DNA of 6,848 bases, from positions 1 through 6,848 of the forward strand of contig JAODAY010000013.1 of NCBI GenBank assembly GCA_025463665.1, given 5' to 3'. This DNA comes from Microbacteriaceae bacterium (GTDB lineage: Bacteria; Actinomycetota; Actinomycetes; Actinomycetales; Microbacteriaceae). The notes beneath the pieces are model-generated. The model worked only from the letters and a program-made list of their open reading frames with translations, did not search any database and was not told the DNA's origin. How positions within the stretch are numbered: position 1 is the stretch's first letter; the number at the start of each line of letters is the position of its first letter. This document shows positions 1 through 6,848 of this stretch, in pieces. Made by a program: the position numbers and the translations under genes.

Positions 1-801
1 GACCTCGAGGGGCTCGCGGACGTCGCGCACGCCCACAACCTGCCGCTCATCATCGACTCGACCATCGCGACGCCGTACCTCAGCCGCCCGATCGAGTGGG
101 GCGCCGACGTCGTCGTGCACTCCGCGACCAAGTTTCTCGGCGGGGCGGGCACGACGCTCGGCGGCGTCGTCGTCGAGAGCGGACGCTTCCACTGGGCGAA
201 CGAGCACTTCCCGCTCTTTGACCAGCCGGTCCCCTCCTACGGCGGGCTGAACTGGCACGGCAACTTCGGCGAGTACGCCTTCTTGACGCGGCTCCGCGCG
301 GAGCAGCTGCGCGACATCGGCCCCGCGCTCTCCCCGCACTCGGCCTGGCTGCTCGCTCAGGGCGTGGAGACGCTGCCGTTCCGGCTGCAGGCGCACGTCG
401 ACAACGCCCGCATCGTCGCGGAGTGGCTCGACGCCGACCCGCGCATCGAGTTCGTCAGCTGGGCGGGCCTGCCGGCGCACCCGCACCACGATCGCGCGAA
501 GAAGTACCTGCCGAAGGGACCGGGTTCAGTCTTCAGCTTCGGCGTGCGCGGCGGGCGCGCCGTCGGCCAGACCTTCATCGAGGGACTGAACCTCGCGAGC
601 CACCTCGCCAACATCGGGGACGCCAAGACTCTCGTCATCCACCCCGCGTCGACGACGCACGCGCAGCTCAGCGAGAACCAGCTCGTCGAGGCCGGGGTGC
701 TTCCGGGACTGGTTCGTATTAGCGTGGGAATCGAAGACCCCGACGACATCATCTACGACCTCGACCAGGCGCTGACCGCGGCGGTGAAGGGCAACTCATG
801 A
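1..801 (+). CDS. metY: O-acetylhomoserine sulfhydrylase (O-acetylhomoserine aminocarboxypropyltransferase), C-terminal part, 5' end outside window
   Basis: Partial gene, open from base 1 in frame 1 to TGA at 799-801; 266 codons are visible and the family usually has about 430-440. The enzyme is a cytosolic PLP-dependent lyase of the Cys/Met metabolism family that makes homocysteine from O-acetylhomoserine and sulfide. Seen directly: the strand ending in the cofactor-binding aspartate (LPLIIDSTIATPYL), followed by the PLP-lysine motif SATKFLGG with the lysine at 130-132. The segment HWANEHFPLF..PVPSYGGL is typical of the long MetY type rather than of cystathionine gamma-synthase or MetZ. The C-terminal SLA-type region (LNLASHLANIGDAKTLVIHPASTTH, then LVRISVGIEDPDDII) is intact. 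A GTG at 115 is only an internal valine, not a start. The position after KFLGG is Ala where many homologues have His (GGHGT). The stop overlaps the next start by ATGA, so the two genes are probably translationally coupled. Confidence 0.93.
   Translation, partial: DLEGLADVAHAHNLPLIIDSTIATPYLSRPIEWGADVVVHSATKFLGGAGTTLGGVVVESGRFHWANEHFPLFDQPVPSYGGLNWHGNFGEYAFLTRLRAEQLRDIGPALSPHSAWLLAQGVETLPFRLQAHVDNARIVAEWLDADPRIEFVSWAGLPAHPHHDRAKKYLPKGPGSVFSFGVRGGRAVGQTFIEGLNLASHLANIGDAKTLVIHPASTTHAQLSENQLVEAGVLPGLVRISVGIEDPDDIIYDLDQALTAAVKGNS
786..791 (+). promoter_or_regulatory. Ribosome binding site of the CoA-binding protein gene
   Basis: GAAGGG lies six bases before the ATG at 798, inside the last codons of metY. 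It supports ATG 798 as the start and coupled or re-initiated translation across the ATGA overlap. Confidence 0.6.
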
Positions 802-1433
802 CCGACACGACACTCGACACGGCGGCACCAGACTCTGCCCCCGCGGCCTCCGACGCTGTCTCCGCCCCGGGCGTCTCCGAGACGGTGCAGCTCTCCAACG
901 GGCTCAGCTGCGAGCTCCCGGCGGACTCGCCGCTCGCGAAGCTGCTCAAGTCGCAGCGCACCTGGGTCGGGCCGTCTGCGCAGGAGCGCCTGCGAATCCT
1001 GCGCGACGCGAAGTCGATCGCCATCGTCGGCGCGTCACCCAACTCCACGCGCTCGAGCTACTTCGTGGGCACCTACCTGCTGCAGTCGAGCGACTACCGG
1101 GTGTACTTCGTGAACCCGAACGCGACCGAGATCCTCGGGCAGAAGGCCTACCCCGATCTCGCCTCGCTCCCGGAGGTGCCCGACATCGTCGACGTGTTCC
1201 GCAAGGGAAGCGACATCCCGTCGGTCGTCGACGACGTGCTCGCGGTCGGCGCGAAGACAATCTGGGTGCAATTGGGCATCTGGAATCAGGAGGCGGCGGA
1301 GTACGGCGAGAGCAAGGGCCTCACCGTCGTGATGGACCGGTGCCTCAAGGTCGAGCACGCGCGCTTCCACGGTGGCCTGCACCTGCTCGGTTTCGACACG
1401 GGCGTCATCACGGCGCGCAAGGCAGTCCGCTAG
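798..1433 (+). CDS. CoA-binding (YccU-like, Rossmann-fold) domain protein, coupled to metY
   Basis: 211 residues, ATG start overlapping the metY stop. The fold is that of the CoA-binding domain family (the succinyl-CoA ligase alpha-type nucleotide/CoA site; YccU in enterobacteria). Visible parts: an Ala/Ser/Thr/Pro-rich, probably disordered leader (residues 1-30); a linker helix region (about 40-70); the first Rossmann strand and glycine loop KSIAIVGASPN (G78-A79-S80); YRVYFVNPNATEILGQKAYP (a second strand and the usual NP motif); PDIVDVFRKGSDIPSVVDD; KTIWVQLGIWN; and the C-terminal MDRCLKVEH with Cys182, a motif conserved in this family. Usual YccU proteins are about 140 residues, so the first roughly 65 residues are extra. 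No catalytic residues are evident; the biochemical role is unknown. The gene order suggests a role tied to homocysteine synthesis, for example sensing CoA released by homoserine acetylation, but this is inference. Confidence 0.85.
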   Translation: MTDTTLDTAAPDSAPAASDAVSAPGVSETVQLSNGLSCELPADSPLAKLLKSQRTWVGPSAQERLRILRDAKSIAIVGASPNSTRSSYFVGTYLLQSSDYRVYFVNPNATEILGQKAYPDLASLPEVPDIVDVFRKGSDIPSVVDDVLAVGAKTIWVQLGIWNQEAAEYGESKGLTVVMDRCLKVEHARFHGGLHLLGFDTGVITARKAVR

Positions 1434-1541
1434 CGAGATGCTGGCGCGCAGAGCCGGAGTTCGCCCCGCCGTACTCGAACCCCCGCGCGCCCACGGTTAC
1501 GGCAGGTTGCACCGTCCGGAGCGGCAGCCGCACGTTCTCGG

Positions 1542-1547
1542 TAGCGT
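1542..1547 (+). promoter_or_regulatory. Probable -10 element of a leaderless promoter for the rhodanese gene
   Basis: TAGCGT ends six bases before the ATG at 1554. In actinobacteria a TANNNT hexamer at this distance places the transcription start on the start codon itself, and no Shine-Dalgarno sequence is visible before this ATG. No convincing -35 is seen. A short inverted repeat, GCGGC-A-GCCGC (1521-1531), sits where the -35 region would be, but in such GC-rich DNA it may be chance. The rest of the 1434-1553 gap shows no clear terminator for the metY operon. Confidence 0.5.
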
Positions 1548-1553
1548 GAAACC

Positions 1554-2432
1554 ATGACGCACGCCGCTCCGCTTCTGCCCGCCCCCGTCGTGTCCACCCA
1601 GTGGGTCGCCGACCACCACGGCAGCGACAACCTCGTCGTGCTCGACGCCACCGTGCTGCCGTATTCGCTGCCGGGCGGACGCTCCGGCTACCTGAGCGGC
1701 GACGAGGAGTACCTCGTCTCCGGGCATATCCCCGGCGCGTACTTCGCCGACCTGATGGAGGCGTTCTCCGATCCGGAGGGCGCTTACCCGTTCACGCGAC
1801 CGGGGGCCGACGCCTTCGCGAGGGCCGCGGCATCCGTCGGCGTCAGCAACGACACGCGGGTCGTGGTCTACGACGCGGCCGTCGGGCAGTGGGCGTCGCG
1901 GCTGTGGTGGCTGTTCCGCGCCTTCGGCTACGACAACGTCGCGGTACTCAACGGCGGATTCACCAAGTGGAAGCTCGAGGAGCGCCCCATCGACGTCGGC
2001 TACCTGCAGCCCCCGGTGGGCGAATTCACGGCGCACGAGCGCCCGGAACTGTGGGTGTCCAAGGCGGAGGTCGAGAGCATCGTCGCCGGCGTGACGGATG
2101 CCGCCCTGGTGTGCGCCCTGCCGCCGAGAGAGTATTCCGGCGCCGAGGGGCATCGCGCCCGCCTGGGGCACATTCCGGGGAGCGTGAGCGTTCCGGCAGG
2201 AAGGCTCGTGGCGCGTGACACGAAGGCCCTGCTGCCCGGCGATGAACTGCGCGCCCACTTCGCGGCCGTGCTCGACCGGCCGCGCATCGTCACCTACTGC
2301 GCCGGCGGCATTGCAAGCGCCGCGGACGCGCTCGTGCTGACCCTGCTCGGGCACGAGAACGTGGCGATCTACGACGGTTCGCTCAACGAGTGGGTCGCTG
2401 ACGCGGATGCCCCCATCGTGACCGGCCTCTGA
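1554..2432 (+). CDS. Sulfurtransferase with two rhodanese domains (thiosulfate/3-mercaptopyruvate type)
   Basis: 292 residues, close to the usual 280-300 of two-domain rhodaneses. The family moves sulfane sulfur from thiosulfate or 3-mercaptopyruvate to a thiol or cyanide acceptor through a cysteine persulfide. Domain 1 (about 12-147) has VVLDAT (D31), SGHIPGAYFADL and VAVLNGGFTKWK, but at the active-site position it reads YDAAVGQWA with no cysteine, as expected for the structural N-terminal domain. Domain 2 (about 162-290) has LGHIPGSVSVPAG and the catalytic loop TYCAGGIASA with Cys249. The loop CAGGIAS differs from CGSGVTA (mercaptopyruvate) and CRKGVTA (rhodanese), so the donor cannot be named. 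At the start of domain 2 the common D-A-R is replaced by C187-A-L. No signal peptide is present, so the protein is probably cytosolic. It converges on the next gene with 24 bases between the stops. Confidence 0.9.
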   Translation: MTHAAPLLPAPVVSTQWVADHHGSDNLVVLDATVLPYSLPGGRSGYLSGDEEYLVSGHIPGAYFADLMEAFSDPEGAYPFTRPGADAFARAAASVGVSNDTRVVVYDAAVGQWASRLWWLFRAFGYDNVAVLNGGFTKWKLEERPIDVGYLQPPVGEFTAHERPELWVSKAEVESIVAGVTDAALVCALPPREYSGAEGHRARLGHIPGSVSVPAGRLVARDTKALLPGDELRAHFAAVLDRPRIVTYCAGGIASAADALVLTLLGHENVAIYDGSLNEWVADADAPIVTGL

Positions 2433-2456
2433 GGCTCCCACCAGATCAGGGGCGCG

Positions 2457-4385
2457 TCACTGCATCGCTCCCGGAAGCGAGCCGAGCAGGCTCGCCGCAT
2501 CGGTGACGGGCAGGGCGCACACGAAATCCCGGCACAGGTAGGCGGTCGCCGCGCCGTCACGGCTCGCGCGCGCCTCGAACAGCTCGAATCCCTCCGCGGC
2601 GAAATCCTTCGCCTGCTCGTCGCTCACGACGCTGACCACTGCGCCGGACCGCTGCCAGGCACGAGCGACGGATGCCACGTCCGACGCGTCGCGCGCACCC
2701 CCCGCCGCCACGACCACGAGCTGGATCTGCTCCGCGCCGAGCCCGCTCATCACGCTCAGCGCCGCGCCGAAGGCGATCGGGCGCTGCACCGCGAGCGGCG
2801 CGAAAGCCTCCATCGTCACGCGTGCGGCATCGAGATACCGCCCGTCGGCGGTGAGCGAGTGCAGGCGGTGGGCGGCAGCGGCCATGGCGCTGAGTCCGCT
2901 CGGGTACGCGCCCTCGCTCGGGTCGGCGGCGAGTGCGAGACCGTGGCCGGCGAGCACGGGGTCGGCGCCCCCCGGCACGGTGAAAACGGGCCCCGGGGTG
3001 GCGTTTCCCGCCGACTGTGTCGCGCCAGCCGGCGTCGCGCCAGCCGGCGTCGCACCAGCCGGCGTCGCACCCGCCAGCGTCGCATCCACGAGTTTCCGCG
3101 CCTCGACCGCGTACCGCGCCTCCCCCGTGGCGACGGCGAGTTCGAGAAGTCCGCTCGCGAACATGCCGTAGTCCTCGAGCGTCGCCCTGGCCGACGACAC
3201 GACCCCACCGATCGAGACCCGCACGAGCCGCTCCTCGGTCACGTGGTTGGCGAGCAAGTACTCGGCGCACTGGCGCGCGGCCTCGATCCACTCCGGGCGG
3301 TCCAGCCGGTTGCCCGCGGCGGCGAGCGACTCGATGGCGAGCCCGTTCCACCCGGTGAGGATCTTGCGGTCGAGCGCGGGCGGTTCGAGCCGAGCACGGG
3401 AGTCCTCGTCGCGGGCGTAGTACCCGCCCTCCACGCGCACGCCGTCGATCACGCTCTCGCTGTCCTGTGCCGAGGCGAAGGCGCCCCCGTCCTGCCGCAT
3501 CGTGCGGAGAAGGAACGACGCGATCCCCTCCGCGATGTCCACCCGGCCGACCCGGGCGTACGAGCCGAGGAGGAGGGCGTTGTCGTAGAGCATCCGCTCG
3601 TAGTGCGGGTCGCGCCAGTCGCGCATCGTGGAGTAGCGAAAGAAGCCACCCTCCACGGCGTCGCGCAGGTCTGAGCCGGCCATGGCCGCGAGCGTGCGCT
3701 CCGCGAGGGCCAGCGCCGTGGCATCCGCCAGCGAGCCTCGATCGAGAAGCATGCCGACCACAGTCGCGACGGGGAACTTGGGTGCCGCCCCGAAACCACC
3801 GAACTCGCGGTCCTCGTACGCGACGAGCTCAGAGACGACGCGTGAGAACTCCAGCTCGCCCGGGAGAGTCCCTGCGTCGCGGGCACCCAGCGCGCGCATA
3901 GCGGTCGCGATCTGCGCGGCGTTGTCGTCGACCTCGGTGCGACGATTCGTCCAGGCGTCGGTGACCGCCTCGAGAATCTGCCGGAAGGCCGGATGCGGCG
4001 GCAGGGGCCGCGGCGGAAAGTAGGTGCCCGCAAAGAAGGTCGTGCCCTCGGGCGTGACGAACACGTTGAGTGGCCAGCCCAGGTTCTGCGTGAAGACGCT
4101 CGCCGCTGCGAGGTAGCTCGCGTCGACGTCGGGGTACTCCTCGCGGTCCACCTTGATCGCGACGAAGTTCTCGTTCAGGTACCCGGCGAGCACCGCGTCA
4201 CTGAAACTCTCCCGCGCCATCACGTGGCACCAGTGGCAGGTCGCGTAGCCGATCGACACGAGCACGGGAACGTCGCGGCGTTTCGCCTCGGCGAACGCCT
4301 CGGCGCTCCACTCAAACCAGTCCACCGGGTTGTCGGCGTGGGAACGAAGGTAGGGACTTACTGCGGATGCCAGTCGATTCGCCAT
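2457..4385 (-). CDS. Thioredoxin-domain protein of the YyaL/DUF255 family
   Basis: 642 residues from ATG 4385. The start is chosen because [21 protein letters not shown] matches the usual N-terminus of this family and a leaderless -10 sits six bases upstream. N-terminal thioredoxin-like domain (about 1-165): [18 protein letters not shown] with the C50-H-W-C53 pair, then [23 protein letters not shown] and [10 protein letters not shown] helical six-hairpin (alpha/alpha-barrel) domain follows, with [21 protein letters not shown] and [15 protein letters not shown]. The family (bacterial YyaL; SPATA20 in animals) has no firmly established reaction; a thiol-redox role and sugar-binding-like barrel are suggested by fold only. 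No signal peptide or membrane segment is seen. Two oddities stand out: the segment usually lying between the YYxW-like strand and the D-K-x-L-T-x-W-N motif is very short here, and a tandem repeat encodes residues 437-456. Confidence 0.9.
   Translation of the reverse strand: MANRLASAVSPYLRSHADNPVDWFEWSAEAFAEAKRRDVPVLVSIGYATCHWCHVMARESFSDAVLAGYLNENFVAIKVDREEYPDVDASYLAAASVFTQNLGWPLNVFVTPEGTTFFAGTYFPPRPLPPHPAFRQILEAVTDAWTNRRTEVDDNAAQIATAMRALGARDAGTLPGELEFSRVVSELVAYEDREFGGFGAAPKFPVATVVGMLLDRGSLADATALALAERTLAAMAGSDLRDAVEGGFFRYSTMRDWRDPHYERMLYDNALLLGSYARVGRVDIAEGIASFLLRTMRQDGGAFASAQDSESVIDGVRVEGGYYARDEDSRARLEPPALDRKILTGWNGLAIESLAAAGNRLDRPEWIEAARQCAEYLLANHVTEERLVRVSIGGVVSSARATLEDYGMFASGLLELAVATGEARYAVEARKLVDATLAGATPAGATPAGATPAGATQSAGNATPGPVFTVPGGADPVLAGHGLALAADPSEGAYPSGLSAMAAAAHRLHSLTADGRYLDAARVTMEAFAPLAVQRPIAFGAALSVMSGLGAEQIQLVVVAAGGARDASDVASVARAWQRSGAVVSVVSDEQAKDFAAEGFELFEARASRDGAATAYLCRDFVCALPVTDAASLLGSLPGAMQ
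3018..3077 (-). repeat. 15-bp in-frame tandem repeat inside the thioredoxin-domain gene
   Basis: Four consecutive 15-bp units (plus-strand form cgtcgcgccagccgg) at 3018-3032, 3033-3047, 3048-3062 and 3063-3077. A weaker fifth copy lies at 3078-3092. The first three units differ from each other by one or two bases; the fourth is more diverged. They encode residues 437-456 as LAGAT followed by three PAGAT units, probably a flexible surface loop in the barrel domain. The unit is a multiple of three, so copy-number change keeps the frame. Confidence 0.88.
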
Positions 4386-4391
4386 GGGTAA

Positions 4392-4397
4392 AGCGTA
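4392..4397 (-). promoter_or_regulatory. Probable -10 element, leaderless promoter of the thioredoxin-domain gene
   Basis: Read on the minus strand, TACGCT is followed by six bases (TTACCC) and ATG 4385, with no Shine-Dalgarno sequence. The spacing predicts a transcript starting at the start codon. It shares bases 4396-4397 with the -10 of the opposite gene. No good -35 is seen; that region would fall inside the first codons of the hydrolase gene. Confidence 0.55.
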
Positions 4398-4401
4398 GGC
4401 T
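4396..4401 (+). promoter_or_regulatory. Probable -10 element, leaderless promoter of the MBL-fold hydrolase gene
   Basis: TAGGCT is followed by six bases (CGGATC) and GTG 4408, with no Shine-Dalgarno sequence. It overlaps the opposing -10 by the self-complementary TA at 4396-4397, which is the exact centre of the 22-base gap 4386-4407. A -35 is not recognisable; its place lies within the first codons of the thioredoxin-domain gene. Confidence 0.55.
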
Positions 4402-4407
4402 CGGATC

Positions 4408-5154
4408 GTGCCTACGACAGTCATCACCTACGTCGGCGGACCAACCGCTATTCTCGAATATTCCGGTCTCCGCATCGTTACCGACCCCACATTCGACCCG
4501 CCCGGCACGTACGCCGAGCCGGGCAGCACCACTCTCGTGAAGACGACGGGGCCCGCGATCGCCCGCACCGACCTCGGCCACGTCGACCTCGTGCTGCTCT
4601 CGCATCACGCGCACCGCGACAACCTCGACTACGAGGGGCTCGAGCTGCTTGCCCAGGGTGTGCTCACGCTCAGCACCACGCAGGCAGCGACCGACCTGTT
4701 CGGCGGCTCAGTAGAGGGGCTCGACTCCTGGGAGGAGTACCAGCTGGGTGCCGTGCGCGTCACCGCGGTGCCGGCCCTGCACGGCCCGGTCGGCAGCGAG
4801 AAGCTCGTCGGCCCGGTGACCGGTTTCGTGCTCGAGGCCGCCGGCGAGCCGACCGTCTACGTGAGCGGTGACAACGCGTCGCTGCCGCTCGTCGAGCAGA
4901 TAGCGGAGCACTTTCCCGACATCGACATCGCCGTGCTGTTCGCGGGTGCCGCGCGGGTGCCGGGCATCGAGGGGCCGCTGACCTTGACGGCGACGGATGC
5001 CGCGGCCGCCGCCCGCATCCTCGGGGCATCGCGCGTGGTCGGCCTCCACGCCGAGGACTGGGAGCACTTCAGCGAAAACCGCGCCCAGCTCGAGGCGGCC
5101 TTCGAACCCGGACTGCTCGTCGACACCCCGCGAGGCGCGCCGGTCGAACTCTGA
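4408..5154 (+). CDS. Metallo-beta-lactamase-fold metal-dependent hydrolase (UlaG-like, COG2220 type)
   Basis: 248 residues, GTG start supported by the family N-terminus ([23 protein letters not shown]) and by the leaderless promoter. The fold binds one or two metal ions and usually cleaves lactones, phosphodiesters or similar bonds; the substrate here is unknown. Metal-site candidates in order: H67-A-H69-R-D71 within [13 protein letters not shown]125 (PALHGP), D155 (VSGDNAS) and H214 (VGLHAED). The canonical motif HxHxDH has Asn72 in place of its last histidine, so one metal site is probably altered. No signal peptide is present, so it is likely cytosolic. The gene stands alone on the plus strand, divergent from the thioredoxin-domain gene and facing the decayed aldo/keto reductase, with only 27 bases after its stop before the remnant begins. 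Identification of the fold is firm; naming it as L-ascorbate-6-phosphate lactonase would not be justified. Confidence 0.85.
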   Translation: MPTTVITYVGGPTAILEYSGLRIVTDPTFDPPGTYAEPGSTTLVKTTGPAIARTDLGHVDLVLLSHHAHRDNLDYEGLELLAQGVLTLSTTQAATDLFGGSVEGLDSWEEYQLGAVRVTAVPALHGPVGSEKLVGPVTGFVLEAAGEPTVYVSGDNASLPLVEQIAEHFPDIDIAVLFAGAARVPGIEGPLTLTATDAAAAARILGASRVVGLHAEDWEHFSENRAQLEAAFEPGLLVDTPRGAPVEL

Positions 5155-5181
5155 AGGCGGGGCGGGCGCGCTCTGAGGCTC

Positions 5182-6533
<1,352 letters not shown>

Positions 6534-6537
6534 GACG

Positions 6538-6544
6538 CTCCCTT
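6538..6544 (-). promoter_or_regulatory. Ribosome binding site of prpC
   Basis: On the minus strand AAGGGAG ends four bases before ATG 6533, a strong Shine-Dalgarno match with slightly short spacing. It fixes the prpC start and contrasts with the leaderless starts elsewhere in the window. Confidence 0.65.
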
Positions 6545-6573
6545 GCGTTGGTGTTTCGATGCTAGTGGTCCTC

Positions 6574-6848
6574 TCAACCGTGGTTGGTGCCGAGCGAGAA
6601 GTTGAACACCGAGGTGTCGAATGACCCGTAGCTCTGGTAGTCCAGCAGCTCGTAGAGACGCGCCCGGGTCTGCATGTTCTGCACCTGGGAGGAGAGGGTG
6701 CCGTCGGCGAGGATGGTGTCGAGGCCGCGTTCGGCCGCGCCCATCGCGAGCCGGAGGAGGCTCACGGGGTAGATGACGATATTGACGCCGACGCTCGCGA
6801 GCTGCTCGTTCGTGAACAGCTCGCTCTTGCCGAACTCCGTCATGTTGG
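6574..6848 (-). CDS. prpB: Methylisocitrate lyase, C-terminal part, 5' end outside window
   Basis: Partial gene entering from the right edge and ending at TGA 6576-6574; 90 complete codons are visible of a protein usually about 290-305 residues long. The enzyme (isocitrate lyase/PEP mutase superfamily, Mg-dependent TIM barrel) splits 2-methylisocitrate into pyruvate and succinate, the last step of the methylcitrate cycle. Seen: NMTEFGKSELFTNEQLASVG, corresponding to the conserved N-x-T-E-F-G segment of PrpB, then the barrel-closing strand and helix VNIVIYPVSLLRLAMGAAE and the C-terminal helical tail ending in VFNFSLGTNHG. The ATG at 6843 is an internal methionine, not the start. It is followed on the same strand by prpC after 40 bases, giving the common prpBC order; prpD, if present, would lie further upstream outside the window. 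Confidence 0.9.
   Translation of the reverse strand, partial: NMTEFGKSELFTNEQLASVGVNIVIYPVSLLRLAMGAAERGLDTILADGTLSSQVQNMQTRARLYELLDYQSYGSFDTSVFNFSLGTNHG

Noticed and set aside
1497..2441. A long open reading frame on the minus strand opposite the rhodanese gene
   Set aside because: Its translation is low-complexity and Arg/Gly/Val-rich with no recognisable family, while the plus strand encodes an intact two-domain rhodanese. It is a GC-rich antisense shadow.
2433..2456. A bidirectional terminator between the convergent rhodanese and thioredoxin-domain genes
   Set aside because: The 24 bases contain no convincing hairpin or T-run. Termination there cannot be supported from sequence.
3018..3092. 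The tandem repeats as a CRISPR-like array
   Set aside because: Units are 15 bp, directly adjacent with no spacers, and are in frame inside a protein-coding gene.
4386..4427. A longer start (GTG 4427) for the thioredoxin-domain protein
   Set aside because: The extra 14 residues have no family resemblance, overlap the first codons of the opposite gene and include the putative -10. ATG 4385 matches the family N-terminus.
6559..6564. TAGCAT on the minus strand as a -10 for an internal promoter before prpC
   Set aside because: No -35 lies at a proper distance, the 40-base gap is normal for an operon, and prpC has a strong ribosome binding site, so a separate promoter is not needed.
6575..6586. 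CAACC-GT-GGTTG inverted repeat at the end of prpB
   Set aside because: The stem is five pairs with a two-base loop and no T-run, overlapping the last codons of prpB. It is too weak to call a terminator or operator.

Overview
This is a GC-rich (about two thirds G+C by eye) chromosomal segment, probably from an actinobacterium. Codon use, leaderless start sites (TANNNT six bases before the start codon) and the closest remembered protein variants point to Microbacteriaceae, with moderate confidence. Gene density is high and no gene-free stretch exceeds 300 bases. I see no RNA genes, insertion sequences, CRISPR arrays or phage genes.

Left part, plus strand (1-2432): the C-terminal 266 residues of an O-acetylhomoserine sulfhydrylase (metY) overlap by ATGA with a CoA-binding (YccU-like) protein. 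After a 119-base gap comes a tandem-rhodanese sulfurtransferase with its own probable leaderless promoter. Middle, minus strand (2457-4385): a YyaL-type thioredoxin-domain (DUF255) protein converges on the rhodanese gene with a 24-base gap. It carries a 15-bp in-frame tandem repeat. Its 22-base divergent gap to the next gene (plus strand, 4408-5154, a UlaG-like metallo-beta-lactamase-fold hydrolase) appears to hold two leaderless promoters whose -10 hexamers share one TA step, exactly at the centre of the gap.

Right part, minus strand (6848-5182): the end of methylisocitrate lyase (prpB) is followed by a 2-methylcitrate/citrate synthase (prpC). Then comes a GTGA-coupled remnant of an aldo/keto reductase, whose catalytic tyrosine codon is an amber stop and whose last roughly 200 codons are missing. 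The prpBC pair belongs to the methylcitrate cycle for propionate/propionyl-CoA. The left half has a sulfur and thiol theme (sulfhydrylation, sulfurtransfer, thioredoxin fold), but direct cooperation between those genes is inference only.

No new multi-gene system is evident; this is mostly ordinary metabolic chromosome. The signals most worth checking are the symmetric divergent leaderless promoter, a strongly repeated octamer CGGATGCC (seven exact copies between 1829 and 5001), and the aldo/keto reductase pseudogene.
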